64,000 nucleotides of DNA from Blepharisma stoltei (taxonomy: Eukaryota; Ciliophora; Heterotrichea; Heterotrichida; Blepharismidae), in contig CAJZBQ010000029.1 of NCBI GenBank assembly GCA_914767885.1, positions 1-64,000 of the forward strand, written 5' to 3'. The translations under genes were made by a program, and so were the position numbers. Positions 23,801 through 33,819 of the stretch are shown piece by piece. Positions within the stretch are counted from its first letter, which is position 1. Each line of letters opens with the position of its first letter. Below the pieces are notes generated by a model that saw only the letters and a list, made by a program, of their open reading frames with translations, was not told the DNA's origin and searched no databases.

Positions 23801-26800
23801 TTTTCCTTATGAAATACACCTATTACTGATTTTTCTTCACAAATAGCGAATTTGTGTGGTACTGGATTGGGATCAAATTGCCTGTGGCCTTGCGATATGA
23901 ATCATTATTATTCAGGCTCCTCATGCACATCATGCTCTATAGAAACTTTCTCTTCAATAGCACGATAAGGCGCATTCCTAGGTTTTACCGATGAGTCTTG
24001 GACCTATGAAAAACTGTTATTCTTTATCATGGGGGAGACAAACAGCCTAAATAGAGAATTCTGCCTGATCAATCTCGAGAACTTGAAGAGAGGCTGTGTG
24101 GAAAAATTACATTTTGGTTCGTCAAATGGATCTGACGAGCCAATTCTGGCCAGTACTTGAAATAAAAAATGATAGTTGCCAGAATTTTATTAATTTTCTG
24201 ATGAAGAGTATGATCAGAAATTTAATATAGAACTTTCACTTCAATAGCGCGATAAGGCGTGTTTCCTGGTTTGACTAAAAATTCTTTGGCAGCTGAAAGT
24301 CTGCTTTTTCTTCTTTGTAGGAGAGGCAAACAGTGAAAATGAAGAGTTCTACCTGATCCAGTTTCGAGAACTTGAAGGAAGGGTTCTTTGCCTGACTAAA
24401 GACTTTTAAAGAAGATTAAATTTAAGAGATTTTAACTTAAGAGCCCAGACTTTAGCTAAATGCTCTGTTTGGGTTAAATGGAAATTCTTGAAGTTCAAAT
24501 TCAGCAGACCTGCAATGTGGGCAACTAATTACAGTGCTCAGCCGACATTCCTGATGCATTGACTGAGAGCAGCAAGATGTGTAGGAAAGTTGACCCCTGT
24601 TTGAAAAGCAGATGATGCAAGGATTAAGCCTGGAATCCTCAGCCACTTCCATTTCATCTGATTCGAGAGACAGTCTAGAAAGGAGCTTATCAATATTTGC
24701 ATTGACATATCTCTTAACTGTGCCTCTTCTTTTGATTTTAGGCAATTGAGCTGTCAGTCCAGCACTCATGTGTGCATTGAGCATTTTAATGGCAACTTCC
24801 GAGCCATCTTGCTCAAGTCTATTGTTGCTTGCTGATCTTCTTTCTGGGTGAAACAGCAGGTTGCTTGGCTCGTAGTAGTATCCAATAATGATTCGTAAAA
24901 CATTTATTTCATTTTTCAATGATTTGATTACATTTTTGCATTCGAGATCTGAAAACTTTAGAGAAAGAACTTATTTTCTATTAGATATCTCGCAGATTCA
25001 TTGCTCATTATTAAGTTTAAATCTTTTATCATCAGCTATGTGCATCAATTATTTTTAATGCTCCATATACTCCACAATTTGCTTTTGTAAAAAGAGTTAT
25101 TAGTTTTATCAAGCGAAAATTTAAGAGTATTCAAGAAGGACTTATTTTAAACAAATTAGAAATGTCAATTAATTATGTTGCTGGAATGATAAATATGAAA
25201 GCATTAATGAAAAGCATTGTTGAAAAATATTCTATATTAGCTTTAAGGGGTCAAGATCTAGGAGATTAAAATAATAATGATTTGAATGAAAATAGTGTGT
25301 CAATAACTTTTTGATTATTTTAAGATAGTAAAATATTAAAGTTAAAAAAAAGAAATGGCTTAAGTGAACTATACAAAAAATTACCCCTCATGGAGCGAGC
25401 TCCTATAAGAAATCAGGTTCTGTATTAATTGCAGATCTTAATGATTTTAAATGAAGTTTTATTCAACTAATGAAATTTTCTTGAATTCGCCTGCATCCTG
25501 TCGATCTCAACTTCGCTTCTCGTTTTTCCTTATTAAATTAAAAATTAAAAAAAAAAAAATGGCTCAAACGAACAATACAAAAAATTACCCCTCATGGAGC
25601 GAGCTCCTATGAGAAATCAGGTTCTCAATTAATTGCAGGTCTTAATGATTTTAAATGAAGTTTTATTCAACTAATGAAATTTTCTTGAACTCACCTGCAT
25701 CCTATCGATCTCAACTTCGCTTCTCTTTTTTCCATTTAAATTAAAAACAAATGGCTTAAGCGAACAATACAAAAAGTTACCCCTCATGGAGCGAGCTCCT
25801 ATGAGAAATCAGGTTCTCAATTAATTGCAGATCTTAATGATTTTAAATGAAGTTTTATTCAACTAATGAAATTTTCTTGAATTCACCTGCATCCTATCGA
25901 TCTCAACTTCGCTTCTCGTTTTTTCTTATTATTAATTTAAAATTAAAAAAAAAGATGGCTTAAACGATCAATACAAAAAGTTACCCCTCATGGAGCGAGC
26001 TCCTATGAGAAATCAGATTCTCAATTAATTGCAGGTCTTAATGATTTTAAATGAAGTTTTATTCAACTAATGAAATTTTCTTGAATTCACCTGCATCCTA
26101 TCGATCTCAACTTCACTTCTCTTTTTTCCATTTAAATCTTCTATTAAAAGCTTGAATTTTAAATTTTAAAAACACAAATTTAAGATGGTTAAGTCATCAT
26201 GAAAAAATCAAATTATAAAAATCATTACTGGCATCGTCTCCCTAAGGCAGTAAAGAGTATTGATTACGTTATTTTTATATGCTTAAATTATCTCTTTAAA
26301 TCTTCTATTAAAAGTTTGAATTTTGAATTTTTAAAAAATTATTAAGATGGTTAAGTCACTATGAAAAAAGTCAAATTTTAAAAATCATTACTGGCATCGT
26401 CTCCCTAAGGCAGTAAAGAGTATTCATTATATTATCATAACGATTTAATTATTTCTTTAAATCTTCTATTAAAAGTATGAATTTTGAATTCTATTGTCAA
26501 AAGGAATTATTAAATTTCTGATCATACTCTTCATCAGAAAATTAATAAAATTCTGGCAACTATCATTTTTTATTTCAAGTACTGGCAAGAATTGGCTCGT
26601 CAGATCCATTTGACGAACCAAAATGCAATTTTTCCACACAGCCTCTCTTCATGTTCTCGAGATTAATCAGGCAGAATTCTTTATTTAGGCTGTTTGTCTC
26701 CCCCATGAATAAGGAATTGCAGGTTTTTCATATGTCCAAGACCCTCCGGTAAAACCTAGGAATGCGTCTTATCGCGCTATTGAAGAGAAAGTTCTATACT

Positions 26801-29800
26801 TGCTCCCTTGGATGCAGACTGGGAACTACTTGCAATATTTGTTATGATTTATTATGTGACAAATGCACAGGGTTTACTTCAGGATTATGCTTTCATTGTG
26901 TGGCTCATGCCTCTGTCAGTTCAGGGTCTTGCACTTGTGATACAAACTACATCGTTTCTACTGATGGCCTATCTTGCATTTGGGGCTGTGCTCCAAATTG
27001 CTCACTCCCCACTCCGTGAGCGATCAAAAAAATTTGTTCGCTCACAGAAGGGGTTAACTTTTTCTTTAAAAAAATTATGTTTTAAAACGCAATATACTTA
27101 AAAAGAAACAGAAATTAGCAAGAGATTTCATTATATTAATCATCACTTATATATCAAAAATTTTTGTTCGCTCACGGAGGGTGGGTTTATGAGCAAAAAA
27201 TAGGGGTTTTTCCAATGATTTTGTTCGCTCACAGAGGGGGAGTCAGGATGTTCCGGAACATTATCAACCCAATGCACATCGTGCAATCCAGGCTACTTCT
27301 TTTTAAATGGAATTTGCTATGCCCACTGTCCTACAGGATATACTGAAGACTCTTCCTTAAATCAATGCACAAATCCTCCGTCGTCTCCTATTATCTCAGT
27401 TCAACTAGAAAATTTGATATATTTGGATACTGTTAATTCTTTCTCTGTTGGATCTAGTAATACAAATACTTATCCAAATTGGGATAGCAATGATCCAATA
27501 CCCGCAATTTACAGAGGATATTATTTCAAAACCAGTTCAATTATGACATCAACGAACTCTTATATCATTTCTTCATGGTTTACAATAACTGCTTGGGTGA
27601 AGCCTACTGGACAAGGTAATTTTTTAACTCAACTCAATGGTGCAAGTCAACTTTTATCGATTTCTTTTGATTTAAACGGCCATGCGGTAATTTCTCTTCT
27701 TTTAGAGGACACTTCTTTGGCTTCGTATACCACAGCCTCAAATTTATTTAACAGTTGGCATAATATAGCTTTTACTGGAACTATTTCAGCCTCTTTTAAA
27801 ACATCAATAACTTTTTATAAAGATGGCTCACAAGTTTTCACACAGCTTTCTTCAAATTCATCTCCATTTATCAGCTCTGGATCAATTACGATCGGAAATA
27901 CTGGATCTTCAAGCAGTTTTAGAGGATTTTTATGGAGTATAATGATATAGCCCAGAACGAGCCTTGTTTGTATTATTGATCTTTCTTGATTGAAAAGGGT
28001 GGGGTTATTAACCAACTTATGTTGGTCAAATCATATCCCCAGATGGCCGAGCCACTTGCTACGAGATTTCTGCCATTCATGGAGTTGGCTTAGCCAGCGT
28101 TATTGGTCAAACCAAATCCCCATTTTCAGTAGGATAGATCGGGAAGCCCAAGCCAAAATTGTGCTTGGGCTATATATAATGACAACAGTTTTGCTCTAAG
28201 TGAATGGATTTCAACTGGCTGCCAATCAGGATGCTCAAACTGCCCATCAGAGTTGCTATGTCCTGATTCTTGCACTTTTAATCAGTTTTATTCATCAGGC
28301 TGCACTTCATGCTCTTCAAGTTGCAACACTTATGGGTGTCGAAGTCTCTCGACTTGCAGGCTCTGTAAACAAAAAGAATGCTTATCCTGCAGCAAATTTG
28401 ATGGACCTTGCAGCTCTTGTATTCCTAATGCAAGTTTGAGCAGTGGGAGCTGCTCTTGTAATTCTAATGCTGTATGATCACAATTAACAGAGAGCTGCGA
28501 AATATGCTATTCAGTCTGCTCAGGATGCAATGGATTAAGATTCATTGATTGTATCTCGTGCAGTTCTGGCTATTTCTCCTTAAGCAATGTATGTGTACAG
28601 AATTGTCCATCAGGATACCTTCAGACTGCTGGAAATTGCGCTCTTGACACCGCAGGGCTAAATGGGTTTGTAATTGACTTGAAATTAAATCAAATAAAAG
28701 ACACTGTTATTGATTCGCAGTTAGGGATGCCATTTATGACTGGGGATGATAGTAATTTTTATCCTGCTTATACCGCTAAAGATCCATATGCAGCAAAATA
28801 TAGAGGCTATTATTTTCAAGGCAGCTCTTATATGAAGATTCCTGATAGTTATGCCTCTTCAATTCCAAGCTTAGTTATTTCTTCTGAATTCACTATAGCT
28901 ATATGAATCAATCCTACTGGGAGCATGGGGACTTTGTTTACTAATACTCCTCAAATAAAATCATTCTTGGTCTTTATTAAAGGCATATAGCCTAAGAATT
29001 TCTTCAGCCAGAGCGATTCAAAGTCTTTTCTGGGGTATAGTATAAGCGTGCAATATTTTTACATAAATAGTGTTTAAAAATAATTTAAAATGGTTAAAAG
29101 AAAGATTAGTATATAATTAAAGAATTTAATTATTTAAAACAATTATTAAATTTCTGAAATATCAGCTATCTATTTATCACGAGTAAGCAAAAAAATGATG
29201 GAACTTTAGCATCCCTCTACAGTTTTGGAATTTCCTCATATAATCCTACAATATCCTTACTCTTAACAGATGGAACCACAACTTCAGCTACAAGTTTGAA
29301 TTCAGTTTCCGTTAACTCCTGAAACTTTATAGCAGCAACTTATAAAATTGATTCAACACAAACCCACAAATTATCTTTTTTTATTAATACCCTTTCTACA
29401 GATATTCGATCTCTTCCTGCAAGTTCTTGGTTTCAAGATATCGCATCTTCCTATTACATAACAATTTCATCTAGCCGTGCTTCCTCAACTTCATTCAGCT
29501 CCTTTTACACCGGTTTTCTCTATGAGCTACTCCTATATAACACCATCATTTCCCCATCATCTTTATTCTCCACCTCCTGCCCTACTTGCTCTGTTTGCCC
29601 CATTTCCAATGCCTGCTATCCTATCTGCTCTATCTCTCAATATTGGGATGGCTCCTCTTGCATACCATGTGATACTGCCTGTTCTTCTGTGGGATGCAAA
29701 GATTCTTTATCCAACTGCAATCTATGTCAAGATCCTTTATGCTATGAATGTGATGATTATGCATCAACATGCATCCAGTGTATAACTAATGCCCATTTAG

Positions 29801-32727
29801 ATTCAGGGGCGTGTGTGTGTGATACCGGATATTTTTGGGATGAAGTTTCATTGCAATGCACTACATGCAGTTCTGCATGCAATTATTGTATTGAGCCAAG
29901 CGCATTTGGATGCACTGATTGCAGCTCTGGGTTTTTTATGATAGGTTATGTTTGCCTGAAATTTTGTCCATTGGGATATACTCAGAGTGGAAACATTTGC
30001 AAGCTTGTGAATGAATTTGTGTATGACATGAAATTTGATAAGTTGACTGGAGTTATTTATGATAGCGTTAGCAATATCCCAGCCTTGACAGGGAATTCAA
30101 TAGAATTTTATCCTAATTATGACTATTATGATCCTCTTCCAGCATACTTGAGAGGGTTTTATTTTAATGGAAATACATCAATCATGCATCTGCCAAAATA
30201 TAAAAGCTATGCTTCCCCAACTTTGGTTTTAGGGACAATTTTCACATTTTCGACTTGAATAAACACTGAAAGTACTACTGGAACAGTTTTCTATAAATCG
30301 AGCCACCTTTCTGTAGGAAGCTCCTTGCTTGAATTAAAAATAGTTGGTGGCTATCCCACCTTAATCTTACTAATGAGGGGGATACAAATTATTCACCAAT
30401 GCGAAAATCAAATAACCCAACTATTTTGGCAGCATATAGCATTTATTTTATCAACTGACTCTACAAGAAATTCTGTTATAACATGCTTTATTAATACAAT
30501 TTCTGATGTTTCTCTTGTATCTCTTCCATTGCAATACTTTGAAGATGACGCAGCAAGTATTTCTGTCAAAATTGGAGCTAGACAAACAACCACAAGCAAT
30601 TATGAAAACTTTTATAAAGGGTTTATATATGAAATCGCTATTTATAATTCTGTAAAATCGATAAATGACTTAGCATTGCCCTTTAGTTCTTGCACCGAAA
30701 GCTGTCCGGCCTGCTTGATAACCAAAAAGTGTATCCCAAATTGCCCTATTATGGAGTACTGAAAAGGCCCAAACTGCAATGATTGCGGAGCTTGTAATAA
30801 AAATTGTACAAGTTCTTGCAGATATTCAGGACCGTCCTGCACTTTATGTGGAGATATTCTCTGTTATGATTGTGCAGATTATGAAAACAGTTGCATAGAG
30901 TGTAAAACTAATTCAACATTTAATAGTAATTGCATTTGCGACTCGCCATTTGGATATAATTCGTTGACTGAGTCCTGCTCTTATTGCAATATTACACAGT
31001 ATAGAGGAGAATCTGATGGGCAATGCTATGAGTGCCCTTCAAACTGCACTACTTGCAAAAGTGCAAATAGCTGTTTAAGCTGCATTAAAGACGCTATAAT
31101 ATCAAACGGAGCTTGTGTGTGCAAGCCAGGATATAATTTTTCCAAAAAGGTTTGTATGATTTCTCTTTTTAACGCGACTTTATTTGTAGATTATGATAAT
31201 TCCTTATATTTGAATTTTTCTGAAACCCTGATGCAAGATTTAACCTCAAAAGACATAGAAATTTCAATATTCAATAAGTCTAAAATCGAATGATCCATGG
31301 AAATGAGAGGATCTAAAGAATATTATATATCTATCTTGATGGATTCTGATATAAAACAAAACACAACTGTCACTTTATATTTTGTAAATGACCAAATTTT
31401 GTCTACAAATAATTCAATACTCCAAGAGAAAAATTTAACTGGGAAACTATATGAATTTAATTATGCTACTAGCTCATCAAATGTTGAAGCGATTTCTCAG
31501 CAAACCACTGCAGCTATTCATATAAGCGTTGCGACTTCTCTGATTATGGCTTTGATTAATCCAGATCCATCATGCTTGTGAACAACTTTAAACACATTGC
31601 AGGTCTTATCATTTATTACGCTTTCAGGAATACCATTATCATCATCACTATATTCATTTTTAAACAGCTTAAATAGCTATGACGTAATCCCAAATCTATA
31701 TGAAATTTTAGCCCCGGAAAGTGATGGAAAGACCCCTTATAAAGAAGCCAAAGAATTTGGATATAAAACAGATCTTATTTTACTAAATGCAGGGAATCTA
31801 TTAACTGTTTTTAGCGCTATAATGGCTGTTTATCCTGCTATTATCTTCTTTTCTCAATGCTCTAATAAATGATTCGGTAAAATGTTCACTGGAATTTTGA
31901 AGCATTATAAGTACTCGGTATTTTTAAGATTTTGGATACAAAGCTATTTAGATATAGGAGCACCAGCTGTCATCGGCTTGTTAATTGTAAAATTTATTTA
32001 GTTTTCATATAACAATGAAACCCAAATTGTCAATGCCGTTATATGCATTTCCTTATGTGTAAGTTTTATTTAGATGTATATATTTGCGACGCCTGTGGTT
32101 TTGATTTATATTCTATATGCAAACAAGTACCAAATAATTAAAAGAAAAATACCATTCCTTAAAAAATTTGATTCATTATTCTATGAATTTAAACCCAATC
32201 AAGGTATGATGAGCTATCAGTTTTATACCCTATTTTTCATAAGAAGGCTAATCTACATGTCATCGTTAATTTTCCTATCTGATATTCCAATATATCAGGG
32301 CCTAATAAACATTGTTCTTTCAGTTGTGACTATTTCATATTTACTTGCTTATAGGCCTTATTCAGATTTCTTACATCAATTTTCAAACATTTTTACAGAA
32401 ATAGTAGTTGGAATTGTAATGATTTTGACTACAGCGTTTGTAATGAATTTGGGAGACGATGCTGAGCTTTGGCTTGAAAAAATAATTTATGTGAATGTTG
32501 CTGCAATTATGGTGATACAGATTTTCGCAAGTTTATCATCATTTTTCAAGACAATATACACAATTGTGAAACCAAAAATATTGCAAGTGATTAATAGTGA
32601 AAGCCGCGCGAGAAATTATGCGATAAATGAAGTTGAGCGTACTATTACATTAGATCGTTCAATTACTATGGATCATGATGTAAGAAATTTGCATCGATTG
32701 GAGACTAGAGAAGGAGATCCATTTTAG
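8805..32727 (+). CDS. Gene A: giant Cys-rich, LamG-like multi-TM surface protein
   Basis: I do not recognise a named gene. After removing 14 insertions and two introns the frame is 15,237 nt (about 5,078 aa). It has a signal peptide (MRMRMCLFIVFLLPLVISQ), then 13 modules. Each module is a Cys-rich furin/EGF-like block (CxxC repeats, GYY..C) plus a beta-sandwich of about 200 residues resembling laminin-G/ConA-like domains (DP.P...RGYYF, W.NP, LYIGKS..FKGFIYW). RGYYF and RGLYF versions alternate, so the repeat unit seems to be a pair of modules. The C-terminal 500 residues hold a last Cys-rich block, a separate beta-rich domain, and several hydrophobic segments with the motif FFIRRLIYM. A short cytoplasmic tail ends ETREGDPF. 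An upstream in-frame ATG lies at 8751; 8805 starts the better signal peptide. Adhesion or sensing at the cell surface is an inference. Confidence 0.88.
9378..9993. mobile_element. Inverted-repeat element with T9GGCC arrays
   Basis: It is 616 nt, flanked by a GAGGCAA direct repeat (9371-9377, 9987-9993). The terminal inverted repeat contains CTTCACACGAGGTC and continues through GACTATTTTTTTTTGGCC. About nine tandem copies of TTTTTTTTGGCCTA lie in the left arm, and six or seven inverted copies (AAAAAAAAATAGGCC) in the right arm. Deleting one repeat plus the insert rejoins gene A in frame, so that LEVRQ is followed by ASGLSNAW. No TA is involved at the junction. The 7-bp repeat suggests a DNA transposon with a 7-9 bp target duplication. 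Confidence 0.8.
10266..10477. mobile_element. TA-bounded insertion in gene A
   Basis: Removing 212 nt between TA (10264-10265) and TA (10476-10477) joins CQNSY to YDGSNCQLC in frame; the insert holds stop codons. Termini (TAAAGCGAGC and GCTCGGGATATAC) are only weakly inverted. Confidence 0.75.
10977..11266. mobile_element. F2 MITE in gene A
   Basis: The left end is CTCCCCTTTAAATTGGAACA, followed by an inverted copy of TTTAAAGGAGGG; the right end is GGGGAAGAG. It is flanked by TTA at 10974-10976 and 11264-11266. Removal (290 nt) joins SHTFTISL to WIRPESGD, the tryptophan being a TGA codon. Confidence 0.85.
11741..12063. mobile_element. Retro-like insertion with 13-bp direct repeats
   Basis: TGATGGAGGATGC occurs at 11728-11740 and 12051-12063. 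Removing 323 nt joins CTACDGGC to TLGCVLNGNC, the spacing seen in sister modules. The insert has no inverted ends, is less AT-rich than its surroundings, and ends CTACAGGAATTAAAAGG plus an AT-rich tail. A closely similar end (CTACAGGAGTTAAGAGG) is found in the insertion at 38379. A TA-to-TA junction would also keep the frame but duplicates eight residues. Confidence 0.75.
12320..12583. mobile_element. Decayed F1 MITE in gene A
   Basis: It is 264 nt between CTA at 12317-12319 and 12581-12583. The left end CCCTACGTGAGCAAGCAAAT and the right-end hairpin around TGAGCGAGCAAAATTTTTTG recall F1. Removal joins GTYLLT to RGICMTTCPSQ in frame. Confidence 0.8.
13971..14418. mobile_element. Insertion with 11-bp direct repeats
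   Basis: TTTTCTACTGA lies at 13960-13970 and 14408-14418. Deleting 448 nt joins FVFSTD to GSLLYQL and restores the module up to SNSWNYLSF. The insert has an AT-rich right tail and no inverted ends. A TA-to-TA junction is also possible but would add a duplicated FSTD. Confidence 0.7.
14636..14955. mobile_element. F1 MITE in gene A
   Basis: TTA at 14633-14635 and 14953-14955. The left end is CCCCTTTCCGTCAACAAACA with a hairpin partner; the right end is TTGCTCGCTCACAAAGGGGG followed by GAG. Removal (320 nt) joins RPKTISYL to RINAYYN in frame. Confidence 0.88.
15514..15738. mobile_element. TA-bounded element with TACC ends
   Basis: It is 225 nt between TA 15512-15513 and TA 15737-15738. The inverted ends start TACCTTCAGAACAGG and TACCGTGAGCACGG. 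They continue through GGCTCGACCTG and a CT/GA-rich arm, with TGACAGTTTCAA and its inverse near the centre. Removal joins LDFYGL to LKLDTIGSLN in frame. Confidence 0.82.
18813..19827 (+). pseudogene. ORF1/gag-like relic of the LINE-like element
   Basis: The first frame (18813-19308, with one TGA as Trp) gives a basic protein that includes VSVVEKG-like and PVGIPIEKVVEV segments. Near 19270 the sense shifts to another frame, with YGEFGNVEEALDMPDEL, IDGKRVILRHAG and a zinc-knuckle-like CKICKQLGRNEEGH. Near 19585 it shifts again to a helical Lys/Glu-rich tail ending at TAA 19825-19827. A nucleic-acid-binding retrotransposon ORF1 is the closest match by general pattern. The frameshifts show decay or assembly error. 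Confidence 0.5.
19989..20150. mobile_element. SINE-like unit nested in the LINE-like element
   Basis: It is 162 bp, flanked by the 17-bp repeat GAAACTTTCGAAGATCA (19972-19988, 20151-20167). It is GC-rich. Its left end (ATTTATAACG, then TTACGGGG) matches the elements at 48411 and 52820. Confidence 0.7.
23086..23237. mobile_element. 152-bp hairpin element in gene A
   Basis: Nearly the whole insert is one inverted repeat, with arms starting TAGAATTTCCC and TAGAATTTTCCC (CATAGATGGCGC next) and a short centre around GACCAGTACCAATGGTTTGG. It is bounded by TA 23084-23085 and 23236-23237. Removal joins NDCPTGF to TMPGCVST in frame. A second copy, interrupted by an F2 MITE, lies at 59129-60061. Confidence 0.88.
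24452..24919 (-). CDS. RING-finger ORF inside the 2.86-kb element
   Basis: An open frame of about 155 codons. The C-terminal third reads CIICFSNRG, then TSCCSQSMHQEC and CPHC, i.e. the Cys/His spacing of a RING-type zinc finger. That suggests a ubiquitin ligase or a DNA/protein-binding module. The N-terminal part has no recognisable domain. The frame stays open upstream to about 24966 but has no ATG, so the start may lie in an upstream exon or be lost. It lies within an element that gene A requires to be removed, so it would be germline-limited. Such genes are not standard Tc1/mariner cargo. Function is unknown. Confidence 0.55.
   Translation of the reverse strand: MKNEINVLRIIIGYYYEPSNLLFHPERRSASNNRLEQDGSEVAIKMLNAHMSAGLTAQLPKIKRRGTVKRYVNANIDKLLSRLSLESDEMEVAEDSRLNPCIICFSNRGQLSYTSCCSQSMHQECRLSTVISCPHCRSAEFELQEFPFNPNRAFS
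25021..25269 (+). pseudogene. DDE-transposase-like C-terminal fragment
   Basis: About 82 codons ending in TAA at 25267-25269. The stretch IIFNAPYTPQFAFVK followed by SFIKRKFKS recalls the region around the last catalytic acid in Tc1/mariner/IS630 transposases (consensus of the form PPYSP..NPIE....LK). The expected Glu is not present in this copy. The N-terminal part is missing. TA target sites and long TIRs agree with that superfamily. Confidence 0.45.
25381..26130. repeat. Four tandem units of about 200 bp
   Basis: Units begin TTACCCCTCATGGAGCGAGC at 25381, 25585, 25777 and 25981 and share GTTTTATTCAACTAATGAAA and CATCCTATCGATCTCAACTT. They differ by a few bases and short A-runs. Confidence 0.9.
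26131..26500. repeat. Tandem units of about 162 bp
   Basis: Two full units and a partial third begin TTTAAATCTTCTATTAAAAG at 26131, 26295 and about 26456, and carry GGCATCGTCTCCCTAAGGCA. Confidence 0.85.
27005..27245. mobile_element. F1 MITE in gene A with TCA duplication
   Basis: CTCCCCACTCCGTGAGCG at the left, CGCTCACAGAGGGGGAG at the right, flanked by TCA (27002-27004, 27243-27245). There is no TA at either junction. Removal (241 nt) joins CAPNCS to GCSGTLSTQC in frame. Confidence 0.9.
27950..28176. mobile_element. TA-bounded element with AGCCCA ends
   Basis: It is 227 nt between TA 27948-27949 and TA 28175-28176. Inverted ends are ATAGCCCAGAACGAGC and ATAGCCCAAGCACA. The interior holds imperfect inverted copies of TTGGTCAAA with ATCCCC. 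Removal joins WSIMIY to NDNSFALSEW in frame. Confidence 0.8.
28944..29185. mobile_element. TA-bounded insertion in gene A
   Basis: It is 242 nt between TA 28942-28943 and TA 29184-29185. Ends ATACTCCTCAAATAA and TACTCGTGATAAATAG are loosely inverted. Removal joins MGTLFT to KQKNDGTL in frame. Confidence 0.78.
31987..32001 (+). other. 15-nt intron 1 of gene A
   Basis: GTAAAATTTATTTAG ends in an in-frame TAG; removal joins codons for GLLI and FSYNN. Gene B and gene C have a 15-nt intron at the equivalent position. Confidence 0.93.
32059..32073 (+). other. 15-nt intron 2 of gene A
   Basis: GTAAGTTTTATTTAG carries an in-frame TAG; removal joins ICISLC to MYIFATP. Gene B has no intron at the matching position, and none is seen in gene C. 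Confidence 0.93.
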
Positions 32728-33819
32728 TTAATAATAAGTGGGATTTTAAGGATATTAATTTAATTTTTAAATTTCAAGATTGGCAATAAGACTTAACTTA
32801 ACTTAGATCATTATAAAGTAGCTCCTGCCAGCAATATCAACTCTCCACTCCCGCCCTCTACTTAACAATCCGAATGCACGGCTTGAATAAATGTGCTGCT
32901 CTCTCCGGATGAAGGCTAGAGCTTGCAAACCGAGATATAGACAATTGACAATAAGACAGCTCTGCCATATTCTTATTGAAAGTAATTTTGATATATAATA
33001 CTTCAACTTATTAAATATTGTATAGTGTCACACTTTTCCTACATCAGAAGATATTACATATATTAGCCTATTTGCAAACGAAAGAACAGCATGAATTTAC
33101 AAAACAAAAATCCCATTTTAAAATATTATTTTAAAAATTTTGTGCTAGCTATACCAAGATTTTATAATAGGCAATTTTAATTGATAATATTGCTATATCC
33201 AAAATAGAATTTAATTCAAAACTTTAATTTTTTATATGACTACTCTTTTGCTTTGTTTAAAATAGCACGTCTCTGACTTTCAGAGAAGTACTTGGTTATT
33301 TTCCCTTTTTCGATAGTCATATAATAGGAAAATGAGCACTGTTTTGCTGATTTTGAAACCTTTTTCACTAGTCAAAAAGGTAATATTGCGGAGTTAAACA
33401 AATAAAGCTGCTAAAAATTAAAAGATAGCATAAATCATAAAACAATTTTTTATTCAATTTTTTAATTATCATTTTAATATATCCATATGCAGAATTTATC
33501 AATTATAGTTTCATTGAATATCTTTACCAAAAATCTTTTGAAAATATTAGAAAAATTTTTAATTATAAATATAAACAGTTGAAACACTATTTCAAGCATT
33601 AAATACATACTCAAATTTATAAAAAATTAATTTTTTTAGCCACATGGATTTATAGGCTTGCTAAATTCTAAAAAACTATAATTTATGGAATTTATAAATT
33701 TGAATTAAATCCAACTGAGAGCTTAAAGTATCCCCTATTTCAGCTAAGTCCGCTTTCAATATAATTTTCTCATATCTCACTTACTGCTCAAATCTATTAG
33801 TTTAATAAATACTTAAAAA
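32728..33819. other. Intergenic region after gene A
   Basis: It is AT-rich with no coding frame I trust. A GC-richer patch at about 32815-32950 (CCCGCCCTCTACTTAAC, CTCTCCGGATGAAGG) stands out and could be a SINE relic. The last part must hold the promoter of the F-box gene. Confidence 0.4.

Larger units (their letters stand above)
23940..26798. mobile_element. 2.86-kb Tc1/mariner-like element with 290-bp TIRs
   Basis: TA-bounded (23938-23939, 26797-26798) with ends TAGAAACTTTCTC and GAGAAAGTTCTA. The inverted repeats extend about 290 bp (23940-24232 and 26508-26798). A second partial copy of the left TIR follows at about 24234-24400. Inside are a RING-finger ORF (-), a short DDE-transposase-like fragment (+), four tandem 200-bp units (25381-26130) and about two 162-bp units (from 26131). 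Removal (2,859 nt) joins SGSSCTSCS to TCSLGCR in frame. The coding remnants suggest a non-autonomous derivative carrying cargo. Confidence 0.85.

Noticed and set aside
25381-26500. Regular repeats suggestive of a CRISPR array
   Set aside because: Units of 160-200 bp are tandem copies without short repeats and unique spacers; the context is a eukaryotic transposon.
32815-32950. Possible tRNA or 5S gene in a GC-richer patch
   Set aside because: No cloverleaf or conserved box could be drawn.
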